20,488 nt of DNA, taken from positions 1 to 20,488 of the forward strand of contig JBDLRH010000045.1 in assembly GCA_039800165.1 (NCBI GenBank), given 5' to 3'. The stretch comes from JBDLRH01 sp039800165. Its GTDB lineage: Bacteria > Pseudomonadota > Gammaproteobacteria > Burkholderiales > Burkholderiaceae_C. Under the pieces are notes generated by a model that did not search any database, was not told where the DNA came from, and saw only the letters and a program-made list of their open reading frames with translations. The position numbers and the translations under genes were made by a program. Every line of letters begins with the position of its first letter. Within the stretch, counting starts at the first letter, position 1. This document shows, piece by piece, positions 1 through 7,412 of this stretch.

Positions 1-1025
1 TCGGGGCCGGCAGCGATGCCCACCGAGCCCGGGATGCGTTTGGCCGGCGGCAGCGGGTTGCTGGCCATCTGGTGCGAGGCCTCGGTCATGCCGTAGGACT
101 CGATCAGCGGGCAGTTGAACACCTTCTCGAGCTCGGCAATCACCTGCGGCGGAATCGACGACGACGACGAGCGGATGAAGCGCAGCGGGTTGGCCGCGAT
201 CGTGTCTGCGTTATTGCCGGCGCGCGCCAGGATGGTCTGGTGCATGGTGGGCACCGCGGTGTACCAGGTCGGCTTGCATTCCTTCATCCAGGCAAAGAAC
301 TTCAGCGCGTTGAAGCCCGGGGTGACGAAGATCTGGCTGCCCACCGCCATCGGTGCCAGCACGCCGGCGATCAGGCCGTGGATGTGGAACAGCGGCATGA
401 TGTGCAGTTCCACATCGCGCTCGGTGAGTGCGAGCGTGCGGCTGATGTTGCGTGCCGATGCGCACACGTTGCGGTGGCTCAGCGGCACGATCTTCGGTCG
501 CGAGGTGGTGCCCGAGGTATGCAGGATCAGCGCGACATCGTCCGGCTGGGCCGCGCCGCTGCTGGGGGCGAGCGTGGCGCCCACGCCTTCGGCCACGAGG
601 TCGAAGTCGCCGGTGCCGCGGCCGGGCATGGCGCGCAACTCGAGGATGCGCACGCCCAGCTTGGCGGCCACCTCGCGCGCCGGGGTGGCGGCACCCTCAG
701 CGACGATCAGGGCCTTGGCCTTCAGGTCGCTGAGATAGAACTCGAACTCGTCGGCGCGGTAGGCCATGTTCAGCGGCGCCGAGGTGCAGGCGCTGGCCAC
801 GGCAACGAACGAGGTGGCCATCTCGGGGCAGTTGGGCAGCACGATGGCCACCCGGTCGCCGCGGCCGATGCCCAGGCCGTTGAGCGTGGCGATGGTGCGC
901 TCGATCAGTGCGCTCATGCCGCCGTAGGTGAGCGGCACGCAAGGCGCGTCACCCGCGGGTGCGGTGATGGCTACGGCATCGGCGCGCTGCAGCGCGACCA
1001 TCTTGGCAAGGGTGGTGAAGGACAT
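1..1025 (-). CDS. Acyl-CoA ligase of the AMP-forming (ANL) superfamily, C-terminus cut by window edge
   Basis: By family, it joins a carboxylic acid to CoA through an acyl-adenylate, in the cytoplasm. The first 341 residues are in the window. Residues 169-178 form the ATP-binding P-loop (HTSGTTSRPK), with Ser where most members have Gly and Ile directly after the Lys; residues 311-315 read YGMTE, the adenylate-binding motif, followed by SHQMASNPLP. Both variants resemble the branch containing oxalate-CoA ligase (AAE3/Pcs60), but substrate cannot be assigned from this. The C-terminal subdomain with the second catalytic Lys lies beyond position 1; members are about 500-520 residues, so roughly a third is missing. 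The start is the ATG at 1025; no convincing Shine-Dalgarno sequence precedes it (upstream is pyrimidine-rich). It is the last visible gene of the leftward operon, 81 bases after the ketopantoate-reductase-like gene. Family certain, substrate unknown. Confidence 0.9.
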   Translation of the reverse strand, partial: MSFTTLAKMVALQRADAVAITAPAGDAPCVPLTYGGMSALIERTIATLNGLGIGRGDRVAIVLPNCPEMATSFVAVASACTSAPLNMAYRADEFEFYLSDLKAKALIVAEGAATPAREVAAKLGVRILELRAMPGRGTGDFDLVAEGVGATLAPSSGAAQPDDVALILHTSGTTSRPKIVPLSHRNVCASARNISRTLALTERDVELHIMPLFHIHGLIAGVLAPMAVGSQIFVTPGFNALKFFAWMKECKPTWYTAVPTMHQTILARAGNNADTIAANPLRFIRSSSSSIPPQVIAELEKVFNCPLIESYGMTEASHQMASNPLPPAKRIPGSVGIAAGP

Positions 1026-1106
1026 GGTGGGGGGAGGAGAGTGAGTGAATGATGGGGGCAGGGCGCGTATGAACGGTGTGGCGGTGGGCAGCGGCGGTGC
1101 GCGCGC

Positions 1107-2108
1107 TCAACCCAGCGTCAACTTGCCCTGCCTGACCTGCAGCCGGTCGGCCAGCAGGCTGGCCAGCGCGTACACGGCGTCGATGGTGGGGGTGGGCATG
1201 CCGGTGATGCGGCCGAGCTCGATGACCGAGGCCACCAGCGCCTGCAGCTCCAGCGGGCGGCCCGCTTCCACGTCCTGCAGCATCGAGGTCTTGTGTGCGC
1301 CTACCGCCTGCGCGCCGGCGATGCGCTTGTCCAGGCTGACCTTGAACTGGACGCCCAGCTTCTCGCCGATGGCCTGTGCCTCGCGCATCATGTTCGCGGC
1401 CAGATCGCGCGTGGGCTGCCAGGTGCAGATCTCTTCAAGCGTGGCGTGCGTCAGCGCACTGATCGGGTTGAAGCTCAGGTTGCCCCACACCTTGAGCCAG
1501 ATTTCCGATCGGATGTCGCTGGAGATGGGGGCCTTGAAGCCCGCGGCCTTGAAGGCGTCGGCGATTGCGCGGATGGACGGCGTGTCGCTGCCATCCAGCT
1601 CGCCCAGGGTGAAGCGGTTGCCCTCGATCACCTGGATCACGCCGGGGCGGATCACTTCGCTGGCCGGGTACACCACGCTGCCGATCACGCGATTCACATC
1701 GATGTGCCTGGCGATCGTGCCGTCGGGGTCGACCGAGGTGACCGGCGTGCCGTCATAGGGGCCGCCAAGCTTGTGGAAGTACCACCACGGGATGCCGTTT
1801 TGCATCGTCACGATGCGGGTGCCTTCCTGCATCAGGTGCTGCAGGTCGGGCGCGATGGCCGCCACCTGGTGCGCCTTCATGCCCAGCACCACCACATCCT
1901 GCGGGCCGCATTCGGCCAGCGATGCGGTGGCCCTGGCCGGGGTCACGCGCACTTCGGTGCCGTTCTCCTCGATCAGCGTCATGCCGTTGGCACGTACCGC
2001 CTCGAGGTTGGCGCCGCGCAGGATCACGCTGACCTCGTGGCCGGTATGCGCGAGCTTCACGCCAATCATGCCGCCAATGGCGCCGGCGCCGACGATGCAG
2101 ACTTTCAT
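1107..2108 (-). CDS. Ketopantoate reductase (PanE/ApbA) family oxidoreductase, probably catabolic
   Basis: Cytoplasmic NAD(P)H-dependent 2-oxoacid/2-hydroxyacid oxidoreductase by family. The 333-residue protein starts with a Rossmann fold carrying GAGAIGG (residues 7-13). K78 in GMKAHQ and N104 in MQNG follow, and the C-terminal domain holds the catalytic K206 with N210 and N214 (WLKVWGNLSFNP), then HKTSMLQDVEAGRPLE at 272-287. It is about 30 residues longer than E. coli PanE; the extra length seems to lie around residues 108-150, where Trp/Tyr-rich sequence (WWYF) follows the QNG motif. Position between a FAH-fold hydrolase gene (8 bases upstream) and an acyl-CoA ligase suggests it reduces or oxidises a pathway intermediate and is not the pantothenate enzyme; this is inference. 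The ATG at 2108 is the natural start because the Rossmann motif begins five residues later. Confidence 0.9.
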   Translation of the reverse strand: MKVCIVGAGAIGGMIGVKLAHTGHEVSVILRGANLEAVRANGMTLIEENGTEVRVTPARATASLAECGPQDVVVLGMKAHQVAAIAPDLQHLMQEGTRIVTMQNGIPWWYFHKLGGPYDGTPVTSVDPDGTIARHIDVNRVIGSVVYPASEVIRPGVIQVIEGNRFTLGELDGSDTPSIRAIADAFKAAGFKAPISSDIRSEIWLKVWGNLSFNPISALTHATLEEICTWQPTRDLAANMMREAQAIGEKLGVQFKVSLDKRIAGAQAVGAHKTSMLQDVEAGRPLELQALVASVIELGRITGMPTPTIDAVYALASLLADRLQVRQGKLTLG

Positions 2109-2116
2109 GGAGATCT

Positions 2117-2935
2117 TCAGTTCGAGGAAGCGGCGGACTGTACCGCAAGCGCGGTGTCGCCCCTGGGACCGAGATAGGTGTTCTTGAGCACGCCCACGCC
2201 GTCAATCTCGACCTCGATGTCGGTGCCGGCACGCATCGGCAGCACGCCCAGCGAGGTACCGCAGGCGATCACGTCGCCGGGCTCGAGCGTCATGTCGCGC
2301 GACAGGGCGCTGACGATCTGCGCGGCGCTGAAAATCATGCCGCTGCAGGCGAAGTTCTGCCGCTCGCGGCCGTTGACGCGGGTGCGCACCGACAGGGTGG
2401 TGATGTCCAGCCCGGTAGCAATCACCGGCCCGAACACGCCAAAGCCGTCCATGCCCTTGGCGCGCGTCCATTGCGCAAAGGAGGCATCGGCGTGCAGCAG
2501 GTCAAGCGCGGTCACGTCGTTGATGCAGGTCACGCCGAAGATCGCAGCGGCGGCCTCGACCTCGCTGGCCTGGCTGCAGCGCTGCCCGATCACCAGGCCC
2601 AGCTCGCCTTCGTAGATCACGCGGCCGTCGTACCAGGGCGGCGCATGGATGCCTTCGCCGTGCGCGCGGTAGCTGCTGGCCGGCTTGATGAAGTACAGCG
2701 GATGCGCCGGGTGGGCCAGACCCTGCTTCTCGGCGTTGGGCCGGTCGTTGTTCCACAGGCCGATGAACTTGGACGGCACGCAGGGCGTGAGCACGCGCAC
2801 GTCGGCCAGCGGCACCGATTCGCCGGTGGGCTCATGCGCGCCGAACAGGTCGCCGCGATGCAGCGCGACGTGCTCGCCGGTCAGCTCACCGAAGGCGGCG
2901 GCGCCGCCGCGCTCACACCGGATCCACTTGGCCAT
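2117..2935 (-). CDS. Fumarylacetoacetate hydrolase (FAH) fold family protein
   Basis: FAH-fold enzymes are metal-dependent and cleave C-C bonds of acylpyruvates, or decarboxylate, hydrate or isomerise related oxo-acids. The 272-residue protein has the expected core: KPASSY at 84-89, metal ligands E109 and E111 in YEGELGLVIG, D140 in NDVTALD, and the conserved Lys K160 in RAKGMDGFGVFGP. The C-terminal part holds the usual LEPGDVI and GT-x-G-V region, so it looks intact. The start at 2935 overlaps the 3' end of the upstream TctA gene by 23 bases, with AAGGG a few bases upstream as a weak ribosome site, which suggests translational coupling. The linked transporter and acyl-CoA ligase point to a ring-fission or dicarboxylate intermediate as substrate, but hydratase, hydrolase and decarboxylase activities cannot be told apart by eye. 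Confidence 0.92.
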   Translation of the reverse strand: MAKWIRCERGGAAAFGELTGEHVALHRGDLFGAHEPTGESVPLADVRVLTPCVPSKFIGLWNNDRPNAEKQGLAHPAHPLYFIKPASSYRAHGEGIHAPPWYDGRVIYEGELGLVIGQRCSQASEVEAAAAIFGVTCINDVTALDLLHADASFAQWTRAKGMDGFGVFGPVIATGLDITTLSVRTRVNGRERQNFACSGMIFSAAQIVSALSRDMTLEPGDVIACGTSLGVLPMRAGTDIEVEIDGVGVLKNTYLGPRGDTALAVQSAASSN

Positions 2936-4442
2936 GGGCTTGCCCTTGCTTTCGTTGGCGCAAGGACTGCATCGCGCGGGAGACCAGCGGCCACACCAGC
3001 ATGATCAGCGCCAGCGCGGTGATGCTGCCCACCAGCGGGTTGGACACAAACACCATCAGGCTGCCGCCCGAGCCCAGCAGCGACTGGCGGAAGGCGTTCT
3101 CGGCCATGTCGCCCAGCACCAGCGCCAGCACCAGCGGCGCCATCGGGTAGTCGAGCTTCTTGAAGATGTAGCCCAGCACGCCGAAGCCCAGCATCAGCCA
3201 CACGTCGAACATCGAGCCGTGCACGGTGTAGGCGCCCACGGTGCAGATCACCAGGATCACCGGCGCGATGATGGCAAAGGGGATGCGCAGGATGGCAGCG
3301 AACCAGGGCACCGTCATCAGCACCACGATCAGGCCCGCGATGTTGCCCAGGTACATGCTGGCGATCAGGCCCCAGACAAACTCCTTTTGCTCCACGAACA
3401 GCAGCGGCCCGGGCTGCAGGCCCCAGATCAGCAGGCCGCCCAGCAGCACGGCGGCGGTGGGCGAGCCCGGAATGCCCAGCGTGAGCATCGGCAGCAGGGC
3501 CGAGGTGCCGGCGGCGTGGGCAGCGGTTTCGGGGGCGAGCACGCCTTCCATGTTGCCCTTGCCGAAGGTCTGCGGGTCTTTCGAGAAGCGCTTGGCGATG
3601 CCGTAGCCCATGAAGCTGGCCGGCGTGGCGCCGCCCGGGGTGATGCCCATCCAGCAACCCACCGCCGAGCTGCGGATGTAGGTCATCCAGTAGCGCGGCA
3701 GCGTCTTCCAGGTTTCCCACACCACCTTGCCGTTGATGCGGGCGCTCTTGCCCTTGAAGGCCAGGCCCTCTTCCATCGTCAGCAGGATCTCGCCGATGCC
3801 GAACAGGCCGATCACCGCAATCAGGAAGTCAAAGCCCTTCATCAGCGGCTCGGCGCCGAAGGTCAGCCGCAGCTGGCCGGTGACGTTGTCCATGCCGATG
3901 GCCGCCAGCGTGAAGCCGAGGAACATCGCCGCCAGCGTCTTGGCCGGCGAACCCTTGCTCATGCCGACAAAGCTGCAGAAGGTGAGCAGCTGCACCGCAA
4001 AGAATTCGGGCGGGCCGAAGTGCAGCGCGAACTTGGCCACCAGCGGCGCGGTGAAGGTGATCAGCAGCACCGCCACCAGCGCGCCGACAAACGACGAGGT
4101 GAACGCCGCCGTGAGCGCCTGCGCGGCCTGGCCCTGCTGGGCCATCGGGTAGCCGTCGAAGGTGGTGGCCACGCTCCACGGCTCGCCGGGAATGTTGAAC
4201 AGGATGGAGGTGATCGCCCCGCCGAACAGCGCCCCCCAGTAGATGCAGCTGAGCATGATGATCGCCGAGGTCGGGTTCATCGCAAAGGTCAGCGGCAGCA
4301 GGATGGCCACGCCGTTGGCGCCGCCCAGCCCGGGCAGCACGCCGATCAGCACGCCCAGCACGATGCCCACGAACATCAGGCCCACGTTGACGGGCGACAG
4401 GGCCACGGCAAAGCCCTGTGCCAGCGCCTGGAGTTCATCCAT
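2913..4442 (-). CDS. tctA: Tripartite tricarboxylate transporter, large membrane subunit (TctA family)
   Basis: Large integral inner-membrane subunit of a TTT importer, a secondary transporter that takes carboxylates delivered by a periplasmic TctC-type protein. It is 509 residues, the usual size, and mostly hydrophobic with about a dozen predicted spans. Family signatures are present: GVLPGLGG at 34-41, GITPGGATPASFMGYG at 266-281 followed by FGKGNMEGVLAPE, and LTLGIPGS at 320-327. The ATG at 4442 lies 12 bases after the TctB stop with AAGGGG upstream. Its 3' end overlaps the FAH-fold gene by 23 bases. The triplet order C-B-A is the common one for Bug-type systems. Substrate is unknown; citrate, tricarballylate and aromatic dicarboxylates are among those known for the family. 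Confidence 0.97.
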   Translation of the reverse strand: MDELQALAQGFAVALSPVNVGLMFVGIVLGVLIGVLPGLGGANGVAILLPLTFAMNPTSAIIMLSCIYWGALFGGAITSILFNIPGEPWSVATTFDGYPMAQQGQAAQALTAAFTSSFVGALVAVLLITFTAPLVAKFALHFGPPEFFAVQLLTFCSFVGMSKGSPAKTLAAMFLGFTLAAIGMDNVTGQLRLTFGAEPLMKGFDFLIAVIGLFGIGEILLTMEEGLAFKGKSARINGKVVWETWKTLPRYWMTYIRSSAVGCWMGITPGGATPASFMGYGIAKRFSKDPQTFGKGNMEGVLAPETAAHAAGTSALLPMLTLGIPGSPTAAVLLGGLLIWGLQPGPLLFVEQKEFVWGLIASMYLGNIAGLIVVLMTVPWFAAILRIPFAIIAPVILVICTVGAYTVHGSMFDVWLMLGFGVLGYIFKKLDYPMAPLVLALVLGDMAENAFRQSLLGSGGSLMVFVSNPLVGSITALALIMLVWPLVSRAMQSLRQRKQGQAHGQVDPV

Positions 4443-4454
4443 GTGTGTGCCCCT

Positions 4455-4991
4455 TCAGTAGCCGAGCGCGGCTTCGAGCGGGCCCTTGATCAGGGGCACC
4501 TTGAACCAGATCTCGAACATGGCGAACAGCACCACCGCCACGCCGATGCCGGTGAGTACCGACTTGAGGTAGCCAAAGCGGCCCTGCCAGCGCATGAACA
4601 CCGCAATGAACAGCGCCGAGGCGAGGTACAGCCCGATCAGGTGCAGCAGCGCGAGGTACACGCCCAGCGGCAGCAGCACGGTGAGCACCAGCCGCAGCTG
4701 GCCGCGGGTGACGAAGGGCGCGCCGGCTTCATCGGCCGGGCTGCGCCACGCGCGCCACAGGTTGGCCACGCTGGCCACATTCATCAGCAGGCCCACGTAG
4801 AACGGAAAGTAGCCGCTTTGCGGCCCGTCGGTGCCCCAGCCCGCGCCGATGCGCGCGCTGTCCCACATGATCAGGCTGCCCAGGGCGATGAAGCCCAGCG
4901 CGACGATGGTTTCGAGCGTGCGGGTCGAGGCGGCGGCACGCTCATCGCGCGCGCCGTCCTCGCCGCTTGGCGGCGCGGAAGACGAAGACAT
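4455..4991 (-). CDS. tctB: Tripartite tricarboxylate transporter, small membrane subunit (TctB family)
   Basis: Small, poorly conserved inner-membrane subunit of the TTT importer. The 178-residue protein begins with a polar, Ser/Arg-rich cytoplasmic stretch of about 25 residues, then has about four to five hydrophobic segments (near 28-46, 62-80, 100-136 as a hairpin, and 144-164). The sequence DGPQSGYFPFYVGLL (74-88), between the first two segments, is the most family-like part, and FEIWFKVPLIKGPLE near the C-terminus is also typical. Identity rests on these features and on its place between TctC (13 bases upstream) and TctA (12 bases downstream). No strong ribosome site is visible before the ATG at 4991, so translation may be coupled to TctC. 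Confidence 0.93.
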   Translation of the reverse strand: MSSSSAPPSGEDGARDERAAASTRTLETIVALGFIALGSLIMWDSARIGAGWGTDGPQSGYFPFYVGLLMNVASVANLWRAWRSPADEAGAPFVTRGQLRLVLTVLLPLGVYLALLHLIGLYLASALFIAVFMRWQGRFGYLKSVLTGIGVAVVLFAMFEIWFKVPLIKGPLEAALGY

Positions 4992-5004
4992 GGGGGTGCC
5001 CGGC

Positions 5005-6072
5005 TTACTTCTGTGCCACGTTGGCCACGAAGCCGGCTTCCTGCATCAGCAGGCGATGGCGCACCTCTTCATTGGCGACCCAGCGCGCGAAGTCGGCGCC
5101 GGCCATGAAGGTCTGGTTGAAGGCGCCTTCTTCCATGAACTTCTTCCACTCGGGGGTGGCACGCACCTTCTGCATCAGGTTGACGTAGAAGGCCACATGC
5201 TCGGGCTTGACGTCGGGCGCCATGAAGATGCCGCGCAGCATCAGGTATTCGACGTCCAGGCCGCTTTCCTTGCAGGTCGGGATCTCGCCCCAGGCCTTGT
5301 CGGCCACCTTCTCGTTGTAGGGCAGGCGCTTGCCGTCGAACACGCACAGCGGGCGCAGCTTGCCGCCGCGCCACTGCGCCACCGCCTCGATCGGGTTGTT
5401 GACGGTCGAGTCGATGTGCTTGCCCACCAGTTGCACCGCCACCTCGCCGCCGCCGCGGTAGGGCATGTAGACGAACTTGGCGCCGGTGGCCTTTTCCAGC
5501 AGCGCGGTGATGATCTGGTCTTCCTGCTTCGAGCCGGTGCCGCCCATCTTGAGCTTGCCGCCGGCGGCCTTGGCCGCGGCCAGGTATTCCTGCGCGGTCT
5601 TGTGCGGCGTGTCGGCATTGACCCACAGGATGAACTCGTCGAGCGCGAGCATCGCCACCGGGGTCATGTCCTTCCAGCTGAAGGGCACGCCGGTGGCCGC
5701 CGGGGTGGTGAACAGGTTGGACAGGGTGATGATGATCTTGTGCGGGTCGCCCTTGGCGTTCTTCACCTGCAGGAAGCCTTCGGCACCGGCGCCGCCGCCC
5801 TTGTTGACCACCACCATCGAGGACTTCATCAGGTTGTTCTTGGTGACGATGCCCTGGATGAAGCGCGCCATCTGGTCGGCTCCGCCGCCTGTGCCGGCGG
5901 GCACGATGAACTCGACTGTTTTGGTGGGTTGCCACGCGGCCTGCGCTTGGGCCGGCTTGGGCAGCCAGGCGATGGCCGCCGCACCGATGGCCAGTGCGGT
6001 GGCGCAGATCAGCCGGACGCGCTTGAGCGGCGGGGCGGGGCGGGCAAGGGTGCGGGCATGGGGTGTTTTCAC
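5005..6072 (-). CDS. tctC: Tripartite tricarboxylate transporter periplasmic binding protein (TctC/Bug family), GTG start
   Basis: Periplasmic solute receptor that captures a carboxylate and hands it to the TctAB membrane complex. The 355-residue product has a long N-terminal export signal: a basic region (residues 1-20), a hydrophobic core (21-37) and a probable signal-peptidase site after AQA at about 43. The mature part has the Bug landmarks: FIVPAGTGGGADQMAR, VVNKGGGAGAEG, MGGTGSKQED and MPYRGGGEVAVQLVGKHID. The start is GTG at 6072: an AGGAG sequence lies six bases upstream (6079-6083), and the next in-frame Met is far inside the conserved domain. It is somewhat longer than the usual 320-330 residues because of the N-terminal extension. 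It is first of the Tct triplet and lies 155 bases after the CoA-transferase gene, a gap that may carry its own promoter. Ligand unknown. Confidence 0.95.
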   Translation of the reverse strand: MKTPHARTLARPAPPLKRVRLICATALAIGAAAIAWLPKPAQAQAAWQPTKTVEFIVPAGTGGGADQMARFIQGIVTKNNLMKSSMVVVNKGGGAGAEGFLQVKNAKGDPHKIIITLSNLFTTPAATGVPFSWKDMTPVAMLALDEFILWVNADTPHKTAQEYLAAAKAAGGKLKMGGTGSKQEDQIITALLEKATGAKFVYMPYRGGGEVAVQLVGKHIDSTVNNPIEAVAQWRGGKLRPLCVFDGKRLPYNEKVADKAWGEIPTCKESGLDVEYLMLRGIFMAPDVKPEHVAFYVNLMQKVRATPEWKKFMEEGAFNQTFMAGADFARWVANEEVRHRLLMQEAGFVANVAQK

Positions 6073-6078
6073 AGTCGG

Positions 6079-6083
6079 CTCCT
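6079..6083 (-). promoter_or_regulatory. Ribosome binding site deciding the GTG start of tctC
   Basis: Read on the minus strand this is AGGAG, six bases upstream of GTG at 6072. It supports the GTG as start of the TctC protein, because no in-frame ATG precedes the export signal. Confidence 0.7.
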
Positions 6084-6163
6084 GGGGTTGGGGCGTACTG
6101 CGGTGCCCGTTACATAAGATGCGACGGATTATTCAGGGCCCGGGGCCCCAGGGGAATTCATGC

Positions 6164-6193
6164 TTTCTGAAACGCAGGCTCAGCGTTTCTGAA
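6164..6193. repeat. Small dyad flanked by a direct repeat in the CoA-transferase/tctC gap
   Basis: The 155-base gap 6073-6227 separates the CoA-transferase stop from the tctC start. It contains GAAACGC (6169-6175) and its exact reverse complement GCGTTTC (6183-6189) around a 7-base spacer, and the overlapping direct repeat TTTCTGAA at 6164-6171 and 6186-6193. No T-run follows on the minus strand, so a standard intrinsic terminator is unlikely. An operator or processing stem-loop controlling the tct genes is possible. A GC-only palindrome (GGGGCCCC) lies nearby near 6143-6150. No good -35/-10 pair is visible on the minus strand; the best -10-like stretch is around 6111-6118 and is weak. Confidence 0.45.
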
Positions 6194-6227
6194 TGACCCT
6201 TAAGAACCCAAGGGTGTTGCAGCGACC

Positions 6228-7412
6228 TCAGGCGTCCTGCGGTGCCGGCTTTGCAACGGCCGGTGCGGCGAATTCCTCGCGCAGCGCAGGTCCGTGCTGG
6301 TCGATCGCCGGGGCGGGCGGGTATTCGACGGCGTCCCATTCGGTGATCCAGGGCAGCGCCGGCACCTCCACCGCCTTCGCGCCCACCGGCATGCGCCGCG
6401 TGCGCAGTTGCGGGTGGGCGATCAGGTCCTGCACCCCGTTGACGCTGCCGTAGGCGGTTTGCGCGGCCGTCAGGCGGTCGATCACGTCGGCGCTGCCGAG
6501 GCTGGCGAACACGGCGGCCACCTTGCCGTCAAGCCACGGGCGGTTCGTCACCCGCGCCGCATTGCTGGCGGCGCGCGGGTCCTGCGGAAGGTCAGGCTCC
6601 TTCAGCACCTCGCGGCAGAAGTCAGCCCATTCGCGTTCGTTCTGGATCGAGATCACGATGTCGCGGCCGTCTGCGCAGGTGTAGGCGCCATAGGGTGCGA
6701 TGGTGGGATGCTTCAGGCCCACGCGCTGCGGCTCCTTGCCGCCGTAGCGGGTCTGCAGGTAGGGCACGCTCATCAGCTCGGCGGCCGAATCGAACAGCGA
6801 GACCTTCACGCCCGAGCCGCGACCGGTACGCGCGCGTTGCAGCAGTGCCTGCTGGATGCCGATCAGCGCATTCATGCCGGCATTGATGTCGCACACCGAC
6901 ACGCCGATGCGCCCGAGCGACTCCACGCCTTCGCCCGGTGCGCCGCTGACGGCAACCAGGCCGCTTTCGGCCTGGACCAGCAGGTCATAGGCCTTCATCT
7001 TGTACAGCGGGCCGGCCTCGCCATAGCCGCTGATATCGCAGGTGATCAGGCGCGGGTGGCGCTCGCGCAGCGCCTCCGAGCCGATGCCCATGCGGGTGGT
7101 GGCGCCGGGTGCGAGGTTCTGGATGAACACGTCGGCCCGGGCCAGCAGGCGCTCGAGCAGGGCCATGTCGTCGGCGCGCTTGAGGTCCAGCGCGATCGAC
7201 TCCTTGCCGCGGTTGATCCACACGAAGTAGGACGACTCGCCGTGCGCTGCACCGTCGTAGCCGCGGGCGAAGTCACCCTCGGGCCGCTCGATCTTGATCA
7301 CGCGTGCGCCGGCATCGGCCAGGCGGCTGCTGCAGTAGGGCGCGGCAACCGCCTGCTCGAGCGCCACCACCAGAACGCCGTCCAGCGGCCCACGGGGCAT
7401 CGGTTGGCCCAT
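6228..7412 (-). CDS. Class III CoA-transferase (CaiB/BaiF/formyl-CoA transferase family)
   Basis: Cytoplasmic enzyme moving CoA between an acyl-CoA donor and a free carboxylic acid. The 394-residue protein matches the usual family length. It opens with GPLDGVLVVALEQAVAAP, typical of the family, followed by the CoA-binding region (GARVIKIERPEGDFAR at 35-50, then NRGKESIALDL at 67-77). D175 in SVCDINAGMNALIG is the expected catalytic Asp that forms the acyl-aspartyl anhydride. The start is ATG at 7412 because GAGGAG lies six bases upstream (7419-7424) and the family N-terminus begins just after; reading could extend upstream to 7730, but that would overlap the divergent ABC gene. It is the first gene of the leftward set and is divergent from the ABC importer. 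Known donors and acceptors in the family include succinyl-, formyl-, oxalyl- and carnitinyl-CoA; the substrate here is unknown. Confidence 0.95.
   Translation of the reverse strand: MGQPMPRGPLDGVLVVALEQAVAAPYCSSRLADAGARVIKIERPEGDFARGYDGAAHGESSYFVWINRGKESIALDLKRADDMALLERLLARADVFIQNLAPGATTRMGIGSEALRERHPRLITCDISGYGEAGPLYKMKAYDLLVQAESGLVAVSGAPGEGVESLGRIGVSVCDINAGMNALIGIQQALLQRARTGRGSGVKVSLFDSAAELMSVPYLQTRYGGKEPQRVGLKHPTIAPYGAYTCADGRDIVISIQNEREWADFCREVLKEPDLPQDPRAASNAARVTNRPWLDGKVAAVFASLGSADVIDRLTAAQTAYGSVNGVQDLIAHPQLRTRRMPVGAKAVEVPALPWITEWDAVEYPPAPAIDQHGPALREEFAAPAVAKPAPQDA

Noticed and set aside
2117..2935. Gentisate or homogentisate pathway from FAH-fold enzyme plus GST-like isomerase
   Set aside because: No ring-cleaving dioxygenase in the window; the GST genes are in a different operon 13 kb away and lack a clear zeta-class SSCS motif.
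2685..5108. An open frame of about 800 codons on the plus strand across the FAH and Tct genes
   Set aside because: It lies antisense to well-supported genes with clear motifs, reads as His/Gln/Arg-rich low-complexity sequence, and has no family likeness. It is a by-product of GC-rich codon use.
1..7412. A complete oxalate degradation pathway
   Set aside because: Only a ligase of possible oxalate-CoA type and a class III CoA-transferase are present. No oxalyl-CoA decarboxylase is seen, and both families have many other substrates.
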